DNA of 58,298 nt from DATLSM01 sp049585815 (GTDB lineage Bacteria > Actinomycetota > Thermoleophilia > Solirubrobacterales > 70-9): contig JBAVAR010000004.1 of assembly GCA_049585815.1 (NCBI GenBank), positions 1 through 58,298 of the forward strand, given 5' to 3'. This document shows, piece by piece, positions 41,188 through 50,128 of this stretch. The notes below the pieces were generated by a model. It was not told where the DNA came from. It was given only the letters and a program-made list of their open reading frames with translations, and did no database searches. The translations under genes were made by a program, and so were the position numbers. Each line of letters begins with the position of its first letter. Position 1 is the stretch's first letter.

Positions 41188-42540
41188 TTGCGCTGGCTCC
41201 TGCTCAAGGACCTGCAGATCCTTCGTCGCTCGCCGCTGCAGGCGGTCCTGTTGGTCGCCTACCCGGTGTTGATCGCAGTTCTGGTTGGCTTCGCAATCTC
41301 GCGCGGGCCCGAAAAGCCGCGGGTCGCCTTCCTCGATGAAGTGCCGGCCGGCTCGCGGGTCAGCGTCGGCGGCCAACAGCTGCCGGCCGCGGGGGTCGGC
41401 AACCGCATCTGCTCCAGGGTCGAGTGCATCCACGTTAAGAACCGAGACGAAGCGGTCGCCGAGGTCCACTCCGGTGACGCCCTAGCGGCTCTGATCCTCC
41501 CGGCCGACCTGGTCGATCAGATCAACTCGCTCTCAACCCTCGCCCCCGGCACGCCTCAGGTCGAAGTCCTGGTCAACGAAGACGACCCGATCAAGGCTCA
41601 GCTCGTCGACGAACGGATCTCCACCCTGCTGGCGCAGGCCAACCTGGCGATCGCCCGGCGCATCGCAACCGAAGGCGGTCACTACCTTCACCTGCTGATC
41701 GATGGCGGCGCCCTCAGCGTGCTCGACCAGAGGATTCCGATCCTCGGCCTGCGGGCCAGCGCCAGGATCCTTTCGGCGATCGGCCCTGCGGTACCGGCGG
41801 GACCTCTGCGCAGCTCACTTGCTCAGGTGGGCGCCTTCGCCAGTCAGGCTCGAGAAAACCTCGACGTCGCCGGACCCCTGATCGATCGTCTGGCCCAGCC
41901 GATCGAAGTCAAAAAGGAAACGGTCAGCGCCGCGGCTCCGCCCCTTGAAGACTTCGCGATCGCGGTCGCCGCGACTCTCACCCTGACCTTCGTCACCGTC
42001 CTACTTGTCGCCGGCTCGCTCGCCCTAGAGCGAGAGGAGAATGCCTTCTCCCGACTCACCCGCGGACTTGTCTCACCGGCGGTCTTGGTCGGTGAGAAGG
42101 TCGCGCTGGGGGTGGGCGTCGGTCTGGTTGTGACCCTGCTGATGCTGGCTGGGCTAACCGTCTTTGTGCCCCTCCATTGGGGCCGCTTTGGCTTATGGCT
42201 GGTGGCGATACTGATCGGCGGTGGCGCGCTGGGCGCGGCCGGGGCAGCGCTCGGCGCGGCTGCGCGGGAGGTCCGCGCCGTCTCCCTGCTCGCCTTCATG
42301 GTCACGCTGCCGATCGCCTTCCTCTCCCTGGTTCCGACCGGTGTCGTCGGCCCAGATCTATACGCCGCGATCCGGTTTCTCACCGCGCTCTTCCCATTCA
42401 AACCGGCGCTGGAAGCGCTCACCGCCGCACTTGACCCCAACGGCGGCGGGATCGGCGCTCCGTTGCTGCACCTGGTCGCGCTGATCGCCGGCTACGCCCT
42501 TTTGGCCCGCCTGGCGCTGCGCCGCTTCGCCTCGGTCTGA
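41188..42540 (+). CDS. ABC-2 type transporter permease
   Basis: A 450-aa permease starting at TTG 41188. One membrane helix is near the N-terminus (VLLVAYPVLIAVLVGFAI, about 13-30), then a large soluble loop (about 35-250), then about five helices (from IAVAATLTLTFVTVLLVAGSLAL to LVALIAGYALL). This layout is the NatB/YhaP-like ABC-2 exporter form. Paired with the upstream ATPase, it should make a homodimeric exporter; being next to hemB does not by itself imply heme export. Confidence 0.88.
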   Translation: MRWLLLKDLQILRRSPLQAVLLVAYPVLIAVLVGFAISRGPEKPRVAFLDEVPAGSRVSVGGQQLPAAGVGNRICSRVECIHVKNRDEAVAEVHSGDALAALILPADLVDQINSLSTLAPGTPQVEVLVNEDDPIKAQLVDERISTLLAQANLAIARRIATEGGHYLHLLIDGGALSVLDQRIPILGLRASARILSAIGPAVPAGPLRSSLAQVGAFASQARENLDVAGPLIDRLAQPIEVKKETVSAAAPPLEDFAIAVAATLTLTFVTVLLVAGSLALEREENAFSRLTRGLVSPAVLVGEKVALGVGVGLVVTLLMLAGLTVFVPLHWGRFGLWLVAILIGGGALGAAGAALGAAAREVRAVSLLAFMVTLPIAFLSLVPTGVVGPDLYAAIRFLTALFPFKPALEALTAALDPNGGGIGAPLLHLVALIAGYALLARLALRRFASV

Positions 42541-42564
42541 GGGCTCGAGCACTAGGGTGCGGCC

Positions 42565-43362
42565 ATGCGGGTGCTGTTCATCGGAGATGTGGTCGGAGGA
42601 CCTGGACGGCGGGGCCTGCGTGACACGATGCCAGCACTGCGCGAGCGCTATTCGCCGGACTTCACGATCGTCAACGGCGAGAACTCGGCCGGCGGGATGG
42701 GGATCACCGAGAAGACGGCACGCGATCTGTTTGCCACAGGCGCGGACGTGATCACCAGCGGCAACCATGTCTACCGTCACCGCGAGGTCTATGACTTCCT
42801 CGACCAGGAGGAGCGCGTGATCCGCCCCGCCAACTACCCCCACGCCAACCCCGGTCGGGGCCACACGGTGATCGAGGCCGGGGGCAGGCGATTTGGGGTG
42901 ATCAACCTGAGCGGTGCGGAGGGCTTGAAGGTGGCCCGCTCCCCCTTTCACGAGGTCGACAGCATCCTCGAGCGGATCGAGGCCGACTGCGTCATCGTCG
43001 ACTTCCACGCCGAGATGACTAGCGAGAAGGTGGCGATGGGCTGGCACCTGGACGGGCGGGTCGCGGCGGTACTTGGGACCCACACGCATGTGCCCACCGC
43101 GGACTCGCGGGTGCTACCCGCCGGGACTGCGTTCATCTCCGATGTCGGCATGACCGGATCTCGCGCCGGCGTGCTTGGGGTCAAGGCGGAGCAGGTGCTC
43201 GAGCGGCTCATCACCCAGATGCCGGTGCGGTTCGAAACCGCCGATCAGGACATCTGGGTGATGGGCGCTGTTGTGACCGTCAATGATGGCGGGCTCGCCG
43301 AGGCGATTGAGCAGGTGCTGGTCCCCGCTCCTCCCTCAAGCGCTGGAGCCCTGCCGGGCTAA
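42565..43362 (+). CDS. YmdB-family metallophosphoesterase
   Basis: A 265-aa protein of the TIGR00282/YmdB family, a calcineurin-like phosphoesterase acting on 2',3'-cyclic nucleotides in Bacillus. Metal ligands are recognisable: D8 in IGDVVG, NGENSAGG (E40), TSGNHVY, DFHAEMTSEK and GTHTHVPTAD. The family is often beside rny, but here it follows an ABC exporter and converges with a membrane glycosyltransferase, overlapping it by 27 nt at the 3' ends. Confidence 0.88.
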   Translation: MRVLFIGDVVGGPGRRGLRDTMPALRERYSPDFTIVNGENSAGGMGITEKTARDLFATGADVITSGNHVYRHREVYDFLDQEERVIRPANYPHANPGRGHTVIEAGGRRFGVINLSGAEGLKVARSPFHEVDSILERIEADCVIVDFHAEMTSEKVAMGWHLDGRVAAVLGTHTHVPTADSRVLPAGTAFISDVGMTGSRAGVLGVKAEQVLERLITQMPVRFETADQDIWVMGAVVTVNDGGLAEAIEQVLVPAPPSSAGALPG

Positions 43363-44955
43363 GCTCGCAGCACCGGATCTGTCGGCGCTGGTGGGCGAGG
43401 CTGGGGTGTGGCGGTCACCGATGCCCGCTAGGGCTACGAGCAGCAGCGGGTAAAACCACACGATGTAGAGGTAGAACCAGTGGTGCATCGTGATCTGCAG
43501 CGCGATCAGAAGTGCGGCGCCCAGGGCGGCCACCTGTATCAGGGTCTTCCTGCGCGGTCGAAAAGCCAGGAAAAGCGAAAGCGCTGCCGTTGCGCCCAGC
43601 AGTCCAATCCGCAGCGGTTCCAGCGACGGAACCTGGCCCCAGATGCTGAACGGTGAGTTGCGACCCGCCTGGTAGGCGATGGTTCGTTCGTAGAAAGTGC
43701 GCAGGCCGGGATCGATCGCGGGCCACGCCATCATCAACACCGAGACGACCGACAACGCGAGAAGGAATTGCAGCAAAGTGCGGATCTTGGAGGTGTGCGC
43801 AGTTGAGCGGGCCAGCGGCGTGTAGGTCGCGAGCATTGGCGCCAGGACCAGCGGCGCAAACTTGGTCAGAGTCGCCAGTGCCGTCAGCGCGCCTCTTGCT
43901 AGCGGCCGGGCCAAAACTAGAAGGGTTGCGACCAGCAATGCGGCCACCAGGGAGTCGTTGGAGTTGGACTCCAACACGTAGCCGGTGTATGGAAAGGCGG
44001 CCCAGCCAAAGGCCAGGGTTGCCGCGAGTCTTCGCCCCTCGGGGCCGGGGCGGATGCGGATCCCAAGGAGGATCAGGAAGCCGAAGGTGAGGAGATCGAA
44101 GGCCACGGCTGCCGCGTGGGCAGAGGGAAGGTCGTTCCAGGTACCCGACCAGGGCCAGATCCGCTCAAAGGGGACGTAGGCGAGGTAGTTGACCGGACCG
44201 TAGGTGTCTCCCTGGGAGATGTTCTGGGGAAAATTGTCATAGATCGGTTCGCCGTGGACGAGGCGATCGGCACCGACGACGCCCGCGTAGCCGACGTCGA
44301 TCACCCCCGAGTCAGCGACGTTGAGTCCGACCCGAAAGCCGATCAGAAATAGGGCGGCGATCAGCAACCAGGTGGCTGGCCAGGTCGGCCGAATCCCCCT
44401 CCCGCGTCCCCGGAACCCGATCCACAGCGCCCTCGCAAGTAGGTAGAGGAGCGGCGGATACTGAAGGGGAACCGAGACCCCGATTTCACCGCGGTTAAAG
44501 AAGGCAAACGAAACGCCGAAGCCGATCAGGACCAGGAGGTCGAGGTTGGCAACCCGCCAGGGGTGCCGCCAGTCCACCAAGCCGAGCAGAAAGAGCGCGC
44601 AGAGCGGGATGAAGACGTAGAGCGCATCGAGCTTGTGGCCGAAGGCGCCGGGGTAGCCGCGCGCCATCTTCCAGGCGACCTGGTAGCCGGTCCACGTTTC
44701 CCGAACGGCACCTGTGCTGGGGTCAACGACGACCAGTGCCACCTCTCTGCTTCCGGCGAAATAGCCGACTTCCCAGTTGCCGTCGTTCATCGTCGGGCTC
44801 GGTGTCAGGCCCCGATGCTCGTGGCGCTCTTCGATTGCCTTCGGAGCGCGATTTGCGATCGCCGTCGCCGCTCTCGCGCTGATCGGCGCCGCGGCCGCCG
44901 GGCTCGGAGCAAACGGCGTGATCGCGAGCAGGAGCGCGATCGCCCCGCGCCTCAC
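43336..44955 (-). CDS. Polytopic membrane glycosyltransferase-like protein (GT87/DUF2029-like)
   Basis: A 539-aa integral membrane protein. GTG 44955 overlaps the stop of the upstream phosphodiesterase gene by 4 nt (GTGA). A signal peptide-like stretch (about 4-25, ending ASPAAA) is followed by a soluble segment of about 90 residues and then roughly ten membrane helices. The loop VGADRLVHGEPIYDNFPQNISQGDTYGPVNYLAYVPFERIW, with acidic residues and the YGP/Y pattern, resembles polyprenyl-phosphate-dependent GT-C transferases. Specific donor and acceptor are unknown. A purely transport function cannot be excluded. Confidence 0.65.
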   Translation of the reverse strand: MRRGAIALLLAITPFAPSPAAAAPISARAATAIANRAPKAIEERHEHRGLTPSPTMNDGNWEVGYFAGSREVALVVVDPSTGAVRETWTGYQVAWKMARGYPGAFGHKLDALYVFIPLCALFLLGLVDWRHPWRVANLDLLVLIGFGVSFAFFNRGEIGVSVPLQYPPLLYLLARALWIGFRGRGRGIRPTWPATWLLIAALFLIGFRVGLNVADSGVIDVGYAGVVGADRLVHGEPIYDNFPQNISQGDTYGPVNYLAYVPFERIWPWSGTWNDLPSAHAAAVAFDLLTFGFLILLGIRIRPGPEGRRLAATLAFGWAAFPYTGYVLESNSNDSLVAALLVATLLVLARPLARGALTALATLTKFAPLVLAPMLATYTPLARSTAHTSKIRTLLQFLLALSVVSVLMMAWPAIDPGLRTFYERTIAYQAGRNSPFSIWGQVPSLEPLRIGLLGATAALSLFLAFRPRRKTLIQVAALGAALLIALQITMHHWFYLYIVWFYPLLLVALAGIGDRHTPASPTSADRSGAASLARQGSSA

Positions 44956-46484
44956 CGCATCTCGCCGATCCCGAAGTGATCCAGCACGGCCGGAGCGACG
45001 TCGCGCAGCGCCCACTGCTCGCGGGCGCTCGGGCTCGGCGGTCCACAGCCGGCGAAGAAAAGCGGTCCGAGCGAGTCGCCGGCGTGAAGGGCGCCGTGAC
45101 TGCCACCGCCAGCGTGGGTGACTCCGCCCCAATCGAGTGCCTCAAAGCCGGGCGTGAGGGAAAGGATGAAGTCACCGGCATGCGGCGCAGTGAGGGCAGA
45201 CCAGACCCGGGCAAGGGGGTCGGGGTAGGTAGTGCTGTGCAGTCTTCCGTCCTGCACCTGCGCCGCCAATACCGAGAGCTCTCCCTCGGTGTCCCAGCCC
45301 CCGCCGCGAAGGTCGGTAACCGAGTTGCCCGGCTGGAAGCGGATCCGCGCGCCGGCGCGTTCGACAACCGCCACCTCCCCACCCCTCACCGGCATCCCAG
45401 GATCAGCACGCTCCAGCGGCCCCCCGTCCGGTCCCTCCAGCCGGCAGACCATGTCGACACCCTCGATCTCGCTCAGCGCCCGCCTGACCGCCCCGGCGTC
45501 AGCTCGCTTGTCCTTGCTGGGCAGCAGGTAGACGTGCGCCGCGCGGCCCGTCGGGCTGACCGCGAGCTGGGCTCGCTCAGGCCGGTCCTCGGATGGCTGC
45601 AGAACCGCCCATTCGCGTCCCAGCAACTCGGCAAGAGGCAGGCCGCGGTGGACCGGGGTCTGGGCATGGTCGGCAACCAGGATCAGGGCGTGCTCCTCGA
45701 GAAAAGCTTCCAGGCCCCCGGCGGCATCGGTCAGCAGCTCGAAACAGCGGTCGGCCTTGGCAATCGACTCGACGCTGGCCTCCGGCCCATGCCTGTGCGA
45801 GTAGTTGTCGTTGTCGGGAAGGGAGAGCAAAAGGAAGTCAAACAGGTCATTCTTGACCAGCTCCGCCGCGCAGCAGGCCGAGTAGCCGTCGCGGCTTCCG
45901 GGGATTGAGGATGGCTTGCAGGGCACCTCGCGGCTGGCATACAGGTCGCCGTAGAAGAGCTCGCCGGGGCCCCAGGTGTGGTGGCGGAACTTGAGCCGGG
46001 TGGCTTCGACGGCGCGGCGCAGCAGACCCTCGAGGGAGACCTGGTGGGTGTGGCGTCCGCGGTAGATCAGATACGGCGTGCAGGCTGTGCGTGCGCCGGC
46101 GTCATCGAGGCGCTCAAACAGCGTCGCCGCCTCGGGGTTGAGATGCGCAAGGTTCATGTTGTAGACGAGGTCATAGAGGGTGCGGAAGACCCCGAAGGCG
46201 CGGCTCGCCTCAAGCGAGGAGCCGTACTCGATGTAGCGCTGCTCCAAGCGGTGGTACCAGTTCATGCCGCTGATCCAGTGGCGGTCGGCACCGACCCCAG
46301 TGACCATCTCCGCGCAGGCCACCGGAGTCACCGATGGGAAGCTTGAGACGCAGTCGGGAACGAGGACCCCGCGCTCAAGTAGCGCCGCGAAAGTCGGCGC
46401 GCGACCCTCGGCGATCGCCCGTTCCAGCATGTCGGTACGCAGCGAGTCAACGTAGGTGAGGACGAGCTTCTTCGCTGCCGGCAT
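44952..46484 (-). CDS. Alkaline phosphatase superfamily phosphodiesterase (nucleotide pyrophosphatase-like)
   Basis: A 510-aa enzyme starting at ATG 46484 (MPAAKKLVLTYVDSLRTDML). Metal/catalytic positions fit the superfamily: D13, nucleophile candidate T53 in FPSVTPVACAEMVTG, LSLPDNDNYSHRHGP, ILVADHAQTPV and GGGSHGALH near the end. These enzymes hydrolyse phosphodiester or phosphomonoester bonds. No signal peptide is present, so it may be cytosolic, unusual for NPP-like proteins. It forms an operon with the membrane proteins on either side. Confidence 0.8.
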   Translation of the reverse strand: MPAAKKLVLTYVDSLRTDMLERAIAEGRAPTFAALLERGVLVPDCVSSFPSVTPVACAEMVTGVGADRHWISGMNWYHRLEQRYIEYGSSLEASRAFGVFRTLYDLVYNMNLAHLNPEAATLFERLDDAGARTACTPYLIYRGRHTHQVSLEGLLRRAVEATRLKFRHHTWGPGELFYGDLYASREVPCKPSSIPGSRDGYSACCAAELVKNDLFDFLLLSLPDNDNYSHRHGPEASVESIAKADRCFELLTDAAGGLEAFLEEHALILVADHAQTPVHRGLPLAELLGREWAVLQPSEDRPERAQLAVSPTGRAAHVYLLPSKDKRADAGAVRRALSEIEGVDMVCRLEGPDGGPLERADPGMPVRGGEVAVVERAGARIRFQPGNSVTDLRGGGWDTEGELSVLAAQVQDGRLHSTTYPDPLARVWSALTAPHAGDFILSLTPGFEALDWGGVTHAGGGSHGALHAGDSLGPLFFAGCGPPSPSAREQWALRDVAPAVLDHFGIGEMR

Positions 46485-46515
46485 TGTCTCCAATGATGCT
46501 CGACCGCGGTGGCGG

Positions 46516-46950
46516 CTAGCGCAGCACGCGCAGTCCGGCGTGCTTGCGGCGGGCGCGGCGCCGGCGCGAGATCGCCAGCCAGATAAGAGCGGCGAGCGCC
46601 AGAAGGGAGGCAACTGGCAGAAGGATCGCGACCGCGACGATGACGAGGGCGACCAGTGAGACGAGGAAGCCGAGTGCGCCCGTGCCCCCGCTCCTCCGTT
46701 TTCCCGCTGATCCGACCACGTCGCTGACGACGACGCAACCGAACGCCGCGCCGGCCAGGCAGGCGAGCGCCCCGACCGGGCCGCTGAGCCCGGCGGTGCC
46801 GGAGAGGAGGAAACCGATGACCAGGCCGATCACGGCCGCGAGCAGGGTCATCCTCCCGCGCGCCGATCCATGGGTGCCGGTCGTCCCGGCGAGCATCCCA
46901 ATCGCGATGCCGATGCCGAGCTCGAGGCTGATGCCAGAGATGAAGCTCAC
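46516..46950 (-). CDS. Small polytopic membrane protein of unknown function
   Basis: A 144-aa hydrophobic protein starting at GTG 46950, with about four membrane helices rich in Gly/Ala (GIAIGMLAGTTG; LLAAVIGLVIGFLLSG; GALACLAGAAFGCVVVSDVVG; VALVIVAVAILLPVASLLALAALIWLAI) and a basic C-terminal tail. It precedes the phosphodiesterase gene by 31 nt and presumably shares its transcript. No known family was recognised. Confidence 0.6.
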   Translation of the reverse strand: MSFISGISLELGIGIAIGMLAGTTGTHGSARGRMTLLAAVIGLVIGFLLSGTAGLSGPVGALACLAGAAFGCVVVSDVVGSAGKRRSGGTGALGFLVSLVALVIVAVAILLPVASLLALAALIWLAISRRRRARRKHAGLRVLR

Positions 46951-47003
46951 GTGCAGAAAACCTAACTCCTGGCGCTTTCTCGTGGATTCGGCACACTGAG
47001 GGG

Positions 47004-48476
47004 ATGAGTGAACTGCCCAGAACGCCGCAGCGACGCCGGGCCCACACCAGGACGCGCGACCTCGAGCGCTACGCGGGACTGTTCGCCGAGCGCACCGCGG
47101 CGATGCGCTCCTCGGCGATGCGCGACCTGATGGCGGTGACGGCGAGGCCGGAGGTGATCTCGCTTGCCGGCGGCCTGCCGGACACCTCGACCTTTCCTCC
47201 GCAGAGCTTCGCCGCGCAGATGACCCGGATTGCCCAAGAGTCGGCGGCGGAGGCGCTGCAGTACGGGCCGACCGAGGGCTTTGAGGAGACCAAGGACTGC
47301 ATCCTGCAGGTGATGGGAGCCGAGGGGATGCTGCCCGACTCCGAGGACGTGATCGTCACCACCGGCGGCCAGCAGGCGATCGACTTGGTCTGCAAGACGT
47401 TGATCGATCCGGGTGACGTTGTGATCTGCGAGGCGCCGACCTATCCGGGTGCGGTGCCGGTCTTCTGCAGCTACCAGGCAGACGTGCTCCAGATCGACTG
47501 CGACGGGGAGGGGATGCGGATCGATTCCCTCGAGGAGGAGCTCGAGCGGCTTGCCGCCGAGGGTCGGCGGCCGAAATTCATCTACTCGGTTCCGAGCTTT
47601 CAGAACCCCGCCGGGGTCACGATGTCGCTGCAGCGGCGGCGGCGTCTGGTCGAGCTGGCCCGGTTGCACGAGCTGCTGATCCTCGAGGACAACCCCTATG
47701 GGCTGTTGCGCTACGGCGGTGAACCGTTGCCGCCTCTCTACCAGCTCGATGGCGGTGACTACGTCATCTACGTCGGCACGTTCTCGAAGATTCTCTCGCC
47801 GGGTATCCGCCTCGGCTGGGCGGTGGCGCCGCCGCCGGTGATGGAGAAGATCGTGCTCGGCAAGCAGGCAGCTGACCTCTGCACCTCGACCCTGACCCAG
47901 TATTTCGTGCGCGAGTACTTCGCCGAAGGGCGCTGGCGCCACTACATCGAGGACCTGGTCGAGATCTATCGCGCCCGGCGCGACACGATGTTCTTGGCGC
48001 TGCGGGAGCACTTCCCCGCACAGGCGAGCTGGACCGAACCCGAGGGCGGCCTCTTCATCTGGGTGACTCTGCCCGACTACATCGACACCAGCGACCTGCT
48101 GGCAAAGGCCCTTGGCGAGGACGTCGCCTTCGTACCCGGCCAGGCCGCCTATGTCGACGGTCGCGGTCGCAGCTCGATGCGCCTCAACTTCTCCGGGGTC
48201 ACTGACGAGGAGATTCGCGAGGGGGTCCGTCGGATCGGCAAGGTGATCGAGGACCAGATCGGACTCTACGGCGCCCTGACCGGCGAACAGCCCCCAACCA
48301 GGGCTGATCGGTTGGCTGAGTGCGCTGACTCAGGGCAGCCGAACCGGCGAACAGCCCACCCTCTGTCCGATTGCGATCCCGAACCGATCCCCCCGCGAGC
48401 CGATCAGGATCTCGGCGCCTCGCCCGGGGATGGCGATGTCCTTCCCTTCCGCAAGAAGGGTGGAGGGGGCAGATGA
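47004..48476 (+). CDS. PLP-dependent aminotransferase (2-aminoadipate transaminase-like, class I/II)
   Basis: A 490-aa fold-type I aminotransferase. SLAGGLPDTSTFP, LQYGPTEGFEETKD, TTGGQQAIDLV, VPSFQNPAGVTMS, LEDNPYG (D229) and the PLP lysine K262 in GTFSKILSPGIRLGW are diagnostic of LysN/MocR-type aminotransferases without an N-terminal DNA-binding domain. The last about 60 residues are a Pro/Arg/Asp-rich tail that includes a 15-bp direct repeat. Its stop overlaps the ddl start by 4 nt (ATGA). Substrate is uncertain. Confidence 0.88.
   Translation: MSELPRTPQRRRAHTRTRDLERYAGLFAERTAAMRSSAMRDLMAVTARPEVISLAGGLPDTSTFPPQSFAAQMTRIAQESAAEALQYGPTEGFEETKDCILQVMGAEGMLPDSEDVIVTTGGQQAIDLVCKTLIDPGDVVICEAPTYPGAVPVFCSYQADVLQIDCDGEGMRIDSLEEELERLAAEGRRPKFIYSVPSFQNPAGVTMSLQRRRRLVELARLHELLILEDNPYGLLRYGGEPLPPLYQLDGGDYVIYVGTFSKILSPGIRLGWAVAPPPVMEKIVLGKQAADLCTSTLTQYFVREYFAEGRWRHYIEDLVEIYRARRDTMFLALREHFPAQASWTEPEGGLFIWVTLPDYIDTSDLLAKALGEDVAFVPGQAAYVDGRGRSSMRLNFSGVTDEEIREGVRRIGKVIEDQIGLYGALTGEQPPTRADRLAECADSGQPNRRTAHPLSDCDPEPIPPRADQDLGASPGDGDVLPFRKKGGGGR
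48279..48357. repeat. 15-bp direct repeat flanking a hairpin inside the aminotransferase tail
   Basis: ACCGGCGAACAGCCC occurs at 48279-48293 and again at 48343-48357, 64 nt apart. Between them CTGAGT-GCGCTG-ACTCAG (48316-48333) forms a perfect 6-bp stem. The repeated segment codes for part of the disordered tail. It could be a small duplication or insertion. Confidence 0.5.
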
Positions 48477-49450
48477 GGGTCGCCGTGCTGAAGGGGGGCC
48501 GCTCACTCGAGCGCGGCGTCTCGCTGCGATCCGCCGCCCGGGTCGAGAACGCCCTGGAGCGATTGGGGCACGAGGCGGTTGCGCTCGATGTCGGTGGCGA
48601 CCTGGTCGCACGGCTGACCGCGGAGCGCCCCGATGTCGCCTTCGTGGCGATGCACGGGCCCGGCGGTGAGGACGGCGCCGCGCAGGGGCTGCTCGAGATT
48701 TTCGGCATCCCCTTCACCGGCCCCAGCGTTGCAGCGTGCGCGCGCTGCATGGACAAGGCCCTGGCCAAGCACGCGCTGCGGGAGGCGGGCGTACCGACCC
48801 CCGACTGGTTCGCCTTCAACGAGACGGCCTTCCGCGAGCTCGGCGCCGCCGATGCGCTGGGGCTGCTCGAGGATCGCCTCGGCTTCCCGCTGGTGGTCAA
48901 GCCGAGCCGCGGCGGCTCGGCGCTGGGGGTGAAGTTCGCCGCCACCCGGCTCGAGGTGCCCGGGGCCCTGGTGTCGGCCTTCAGCTACGACCGTCAAGTG
49001 CTGTTGGAGCGCTACATCAAGGGGCGGGAGCTGGCCGTGAGCGTGCTCGGCGATGAGCCGTTGCCGGTGGTCGAGGCGATTCCCGCCGAAGGAGACCACT
49101 ATGACTTCGAAGCGCGCTATGAGATCGGCCGCACCACCTTTGTCTGCCCCGCCGAGCTGACCGAGGCGGAGTTCGAGGAAGTGACCGAGGTGGCGATCGG
49201 CGCCTATCGCGCGCTTGGCTGCGGCGGCTTTGCCCGAGTCGACCTGATCCTCGGTGAGGAGGGACCGCAGGTGCTCGAGGTCAACGCGATTCCGGGTCTC
49301 ACCGACACCAGCCTGCTCCCCCAGGCCGCCGAGGCGGCGGGGATTTCGTTCGAGGATCTGGTGGATCGCATCCTGGCGCTCGCCGTCGGGGACCTGCAGT
49401 CGAGCGGGCCAGCAGATGGTCGGGACCTGGCCGGGAGAGCGGGCCAGTAG
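48473..49450 (+). CDS. ddl: D-alanine--D-alanine ligase
   Basis: A 325-aa ATP-grasp ligase making the D-Ala-D-Ala dipeptide of peptidoglycan. GGRSLERGVSLRSA (7-20) has a Gly in place of the usual Glu of EREVSL. The ATP-grasp lysine loop KPSRGGSALGVKF, the ELAVSVLGDEPLPVVE strand and EVNAIPGLTDTSLLPQAA follow. ATG 48473 overlaps the aminotransferase stop by 4 nt. Slightly shorter than many Ddl proteins but apparently complete. Confidence 0.9.
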   Translation: MRVAVLKGGRSLERGVSLRSAARVENALERLGHEAVALDVGGDLVARLTAERPDVAFVAMHGPGGEDGAAQGLLEIFGIPFTGPSVAACARCMDKALAKHALREAGVPTPDWFAFNETAFRELGAADALGLLEDRLGFPLVVKPSRGGSALGVKFAATRLEVPGALVSAFSYDRQVLLERYIKGRELAVSVLGDEPLPVVEAIPAEGDHYDFEARYEIGRTTFVCPAELTEAEFEEVTEVAIGAYRALGCGGFARVDLILGEEGPQVLEVNAIPGLTDTSLLPQAAEAAGISFEDLVDRILALAVGDLQSSGPADGRDLAGRAGQ

Positions 49451-49507
49451 CCTGCGCCTGGCCTGAGCAAACGGGCCGCAGGTCGTGAGTAGGACGCCGC
49501 AATCCGG

Positions 49508-50002
49508 CTAGGAGTCCTCGCCCTGGGCGAAGTCCTCGGGGGAGACCTCGTCGAGGAACTCCTTGAACTTGTCGACCACTTCCTCGGTGTCCTCCACCTC
49601 GTGTTCGAACTCGATCGCCGACTCCTCGATCACCTCCTCAGCGGCAAAGATCGGCGCGGAGACGCGCACCGCTAGGGCGAGGGCATCGGAGGGTCGGGAA
49701 TCGATCTCCATCTCCGATCCGTTGACCGAGACCGTGATCGATGCGTAAAAGGTGTTGTCGCGCAGCTCCGTGACGGAAACTCGCTCACACTTGGCCTCGA
49801 GCTGCTCGAGAACATCGGAGAGCAGGTCGTGGGTCATTGGCCGCGGCGTCGAAGCGCCCTGGAGCTTCATCAGGATCGCCGCCGCCTCCGGGTGGCCGAT
49901 CCAGATTGGCAGGAACTTATTCCCGTCGACCGTCTTCAGCAAGACGATCGGCTGCTTGCCGACCATGTCAAAACTGACGCCGTAGATCTGCATCTGCTGC
50001 AC
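49508..50002 (-). CDS. Bifunctional nuclease (BFN/DUF151) domain protein
   Basis: A 164-aa protein with a BFN domain (about 4-140): MQIYGVSFDMVGKQPIVLLKTVDG, LPIWIGHPEAAAI, RPMTHDLLSDVLEQL and SRPSDALALAVRVSAPIFAAEEV are family hallmarks. The last 30 residues are acidic. GTG 50002 or ATG 49993 start is possible. Its 5' end directly follows tRNA-Ile on the same strand, so it may be transcribed with the tRNA. BFN proteins have been linked to nuclease activity, but this function is uncertain. Confidence 0.88.
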   Translation of the reverse strand: MQQMQIYGVSFDMVGKQPIVLLKTVDGNKFLPIWIGHPEAAAILMKLQGASTPRPMTHDLLSDVLEQLEAKCERVSVTELRDNTFYASITVSVNGSEMEIDSRPSDALALAVRVSAPIFAAEEVIEESAIEFEHEVEDTEEVVDKFKEFLDEVSPEDFAQGEDS

Positions 50003-50005
50003 GAG

Positions 50006-50079
<74 letters not shown>

Positions 50080-50128
50080 GGATCCGTGGGCGATGATAGC
50101 GGCCGGACTGGGGCCCCCGACGCGGTCA

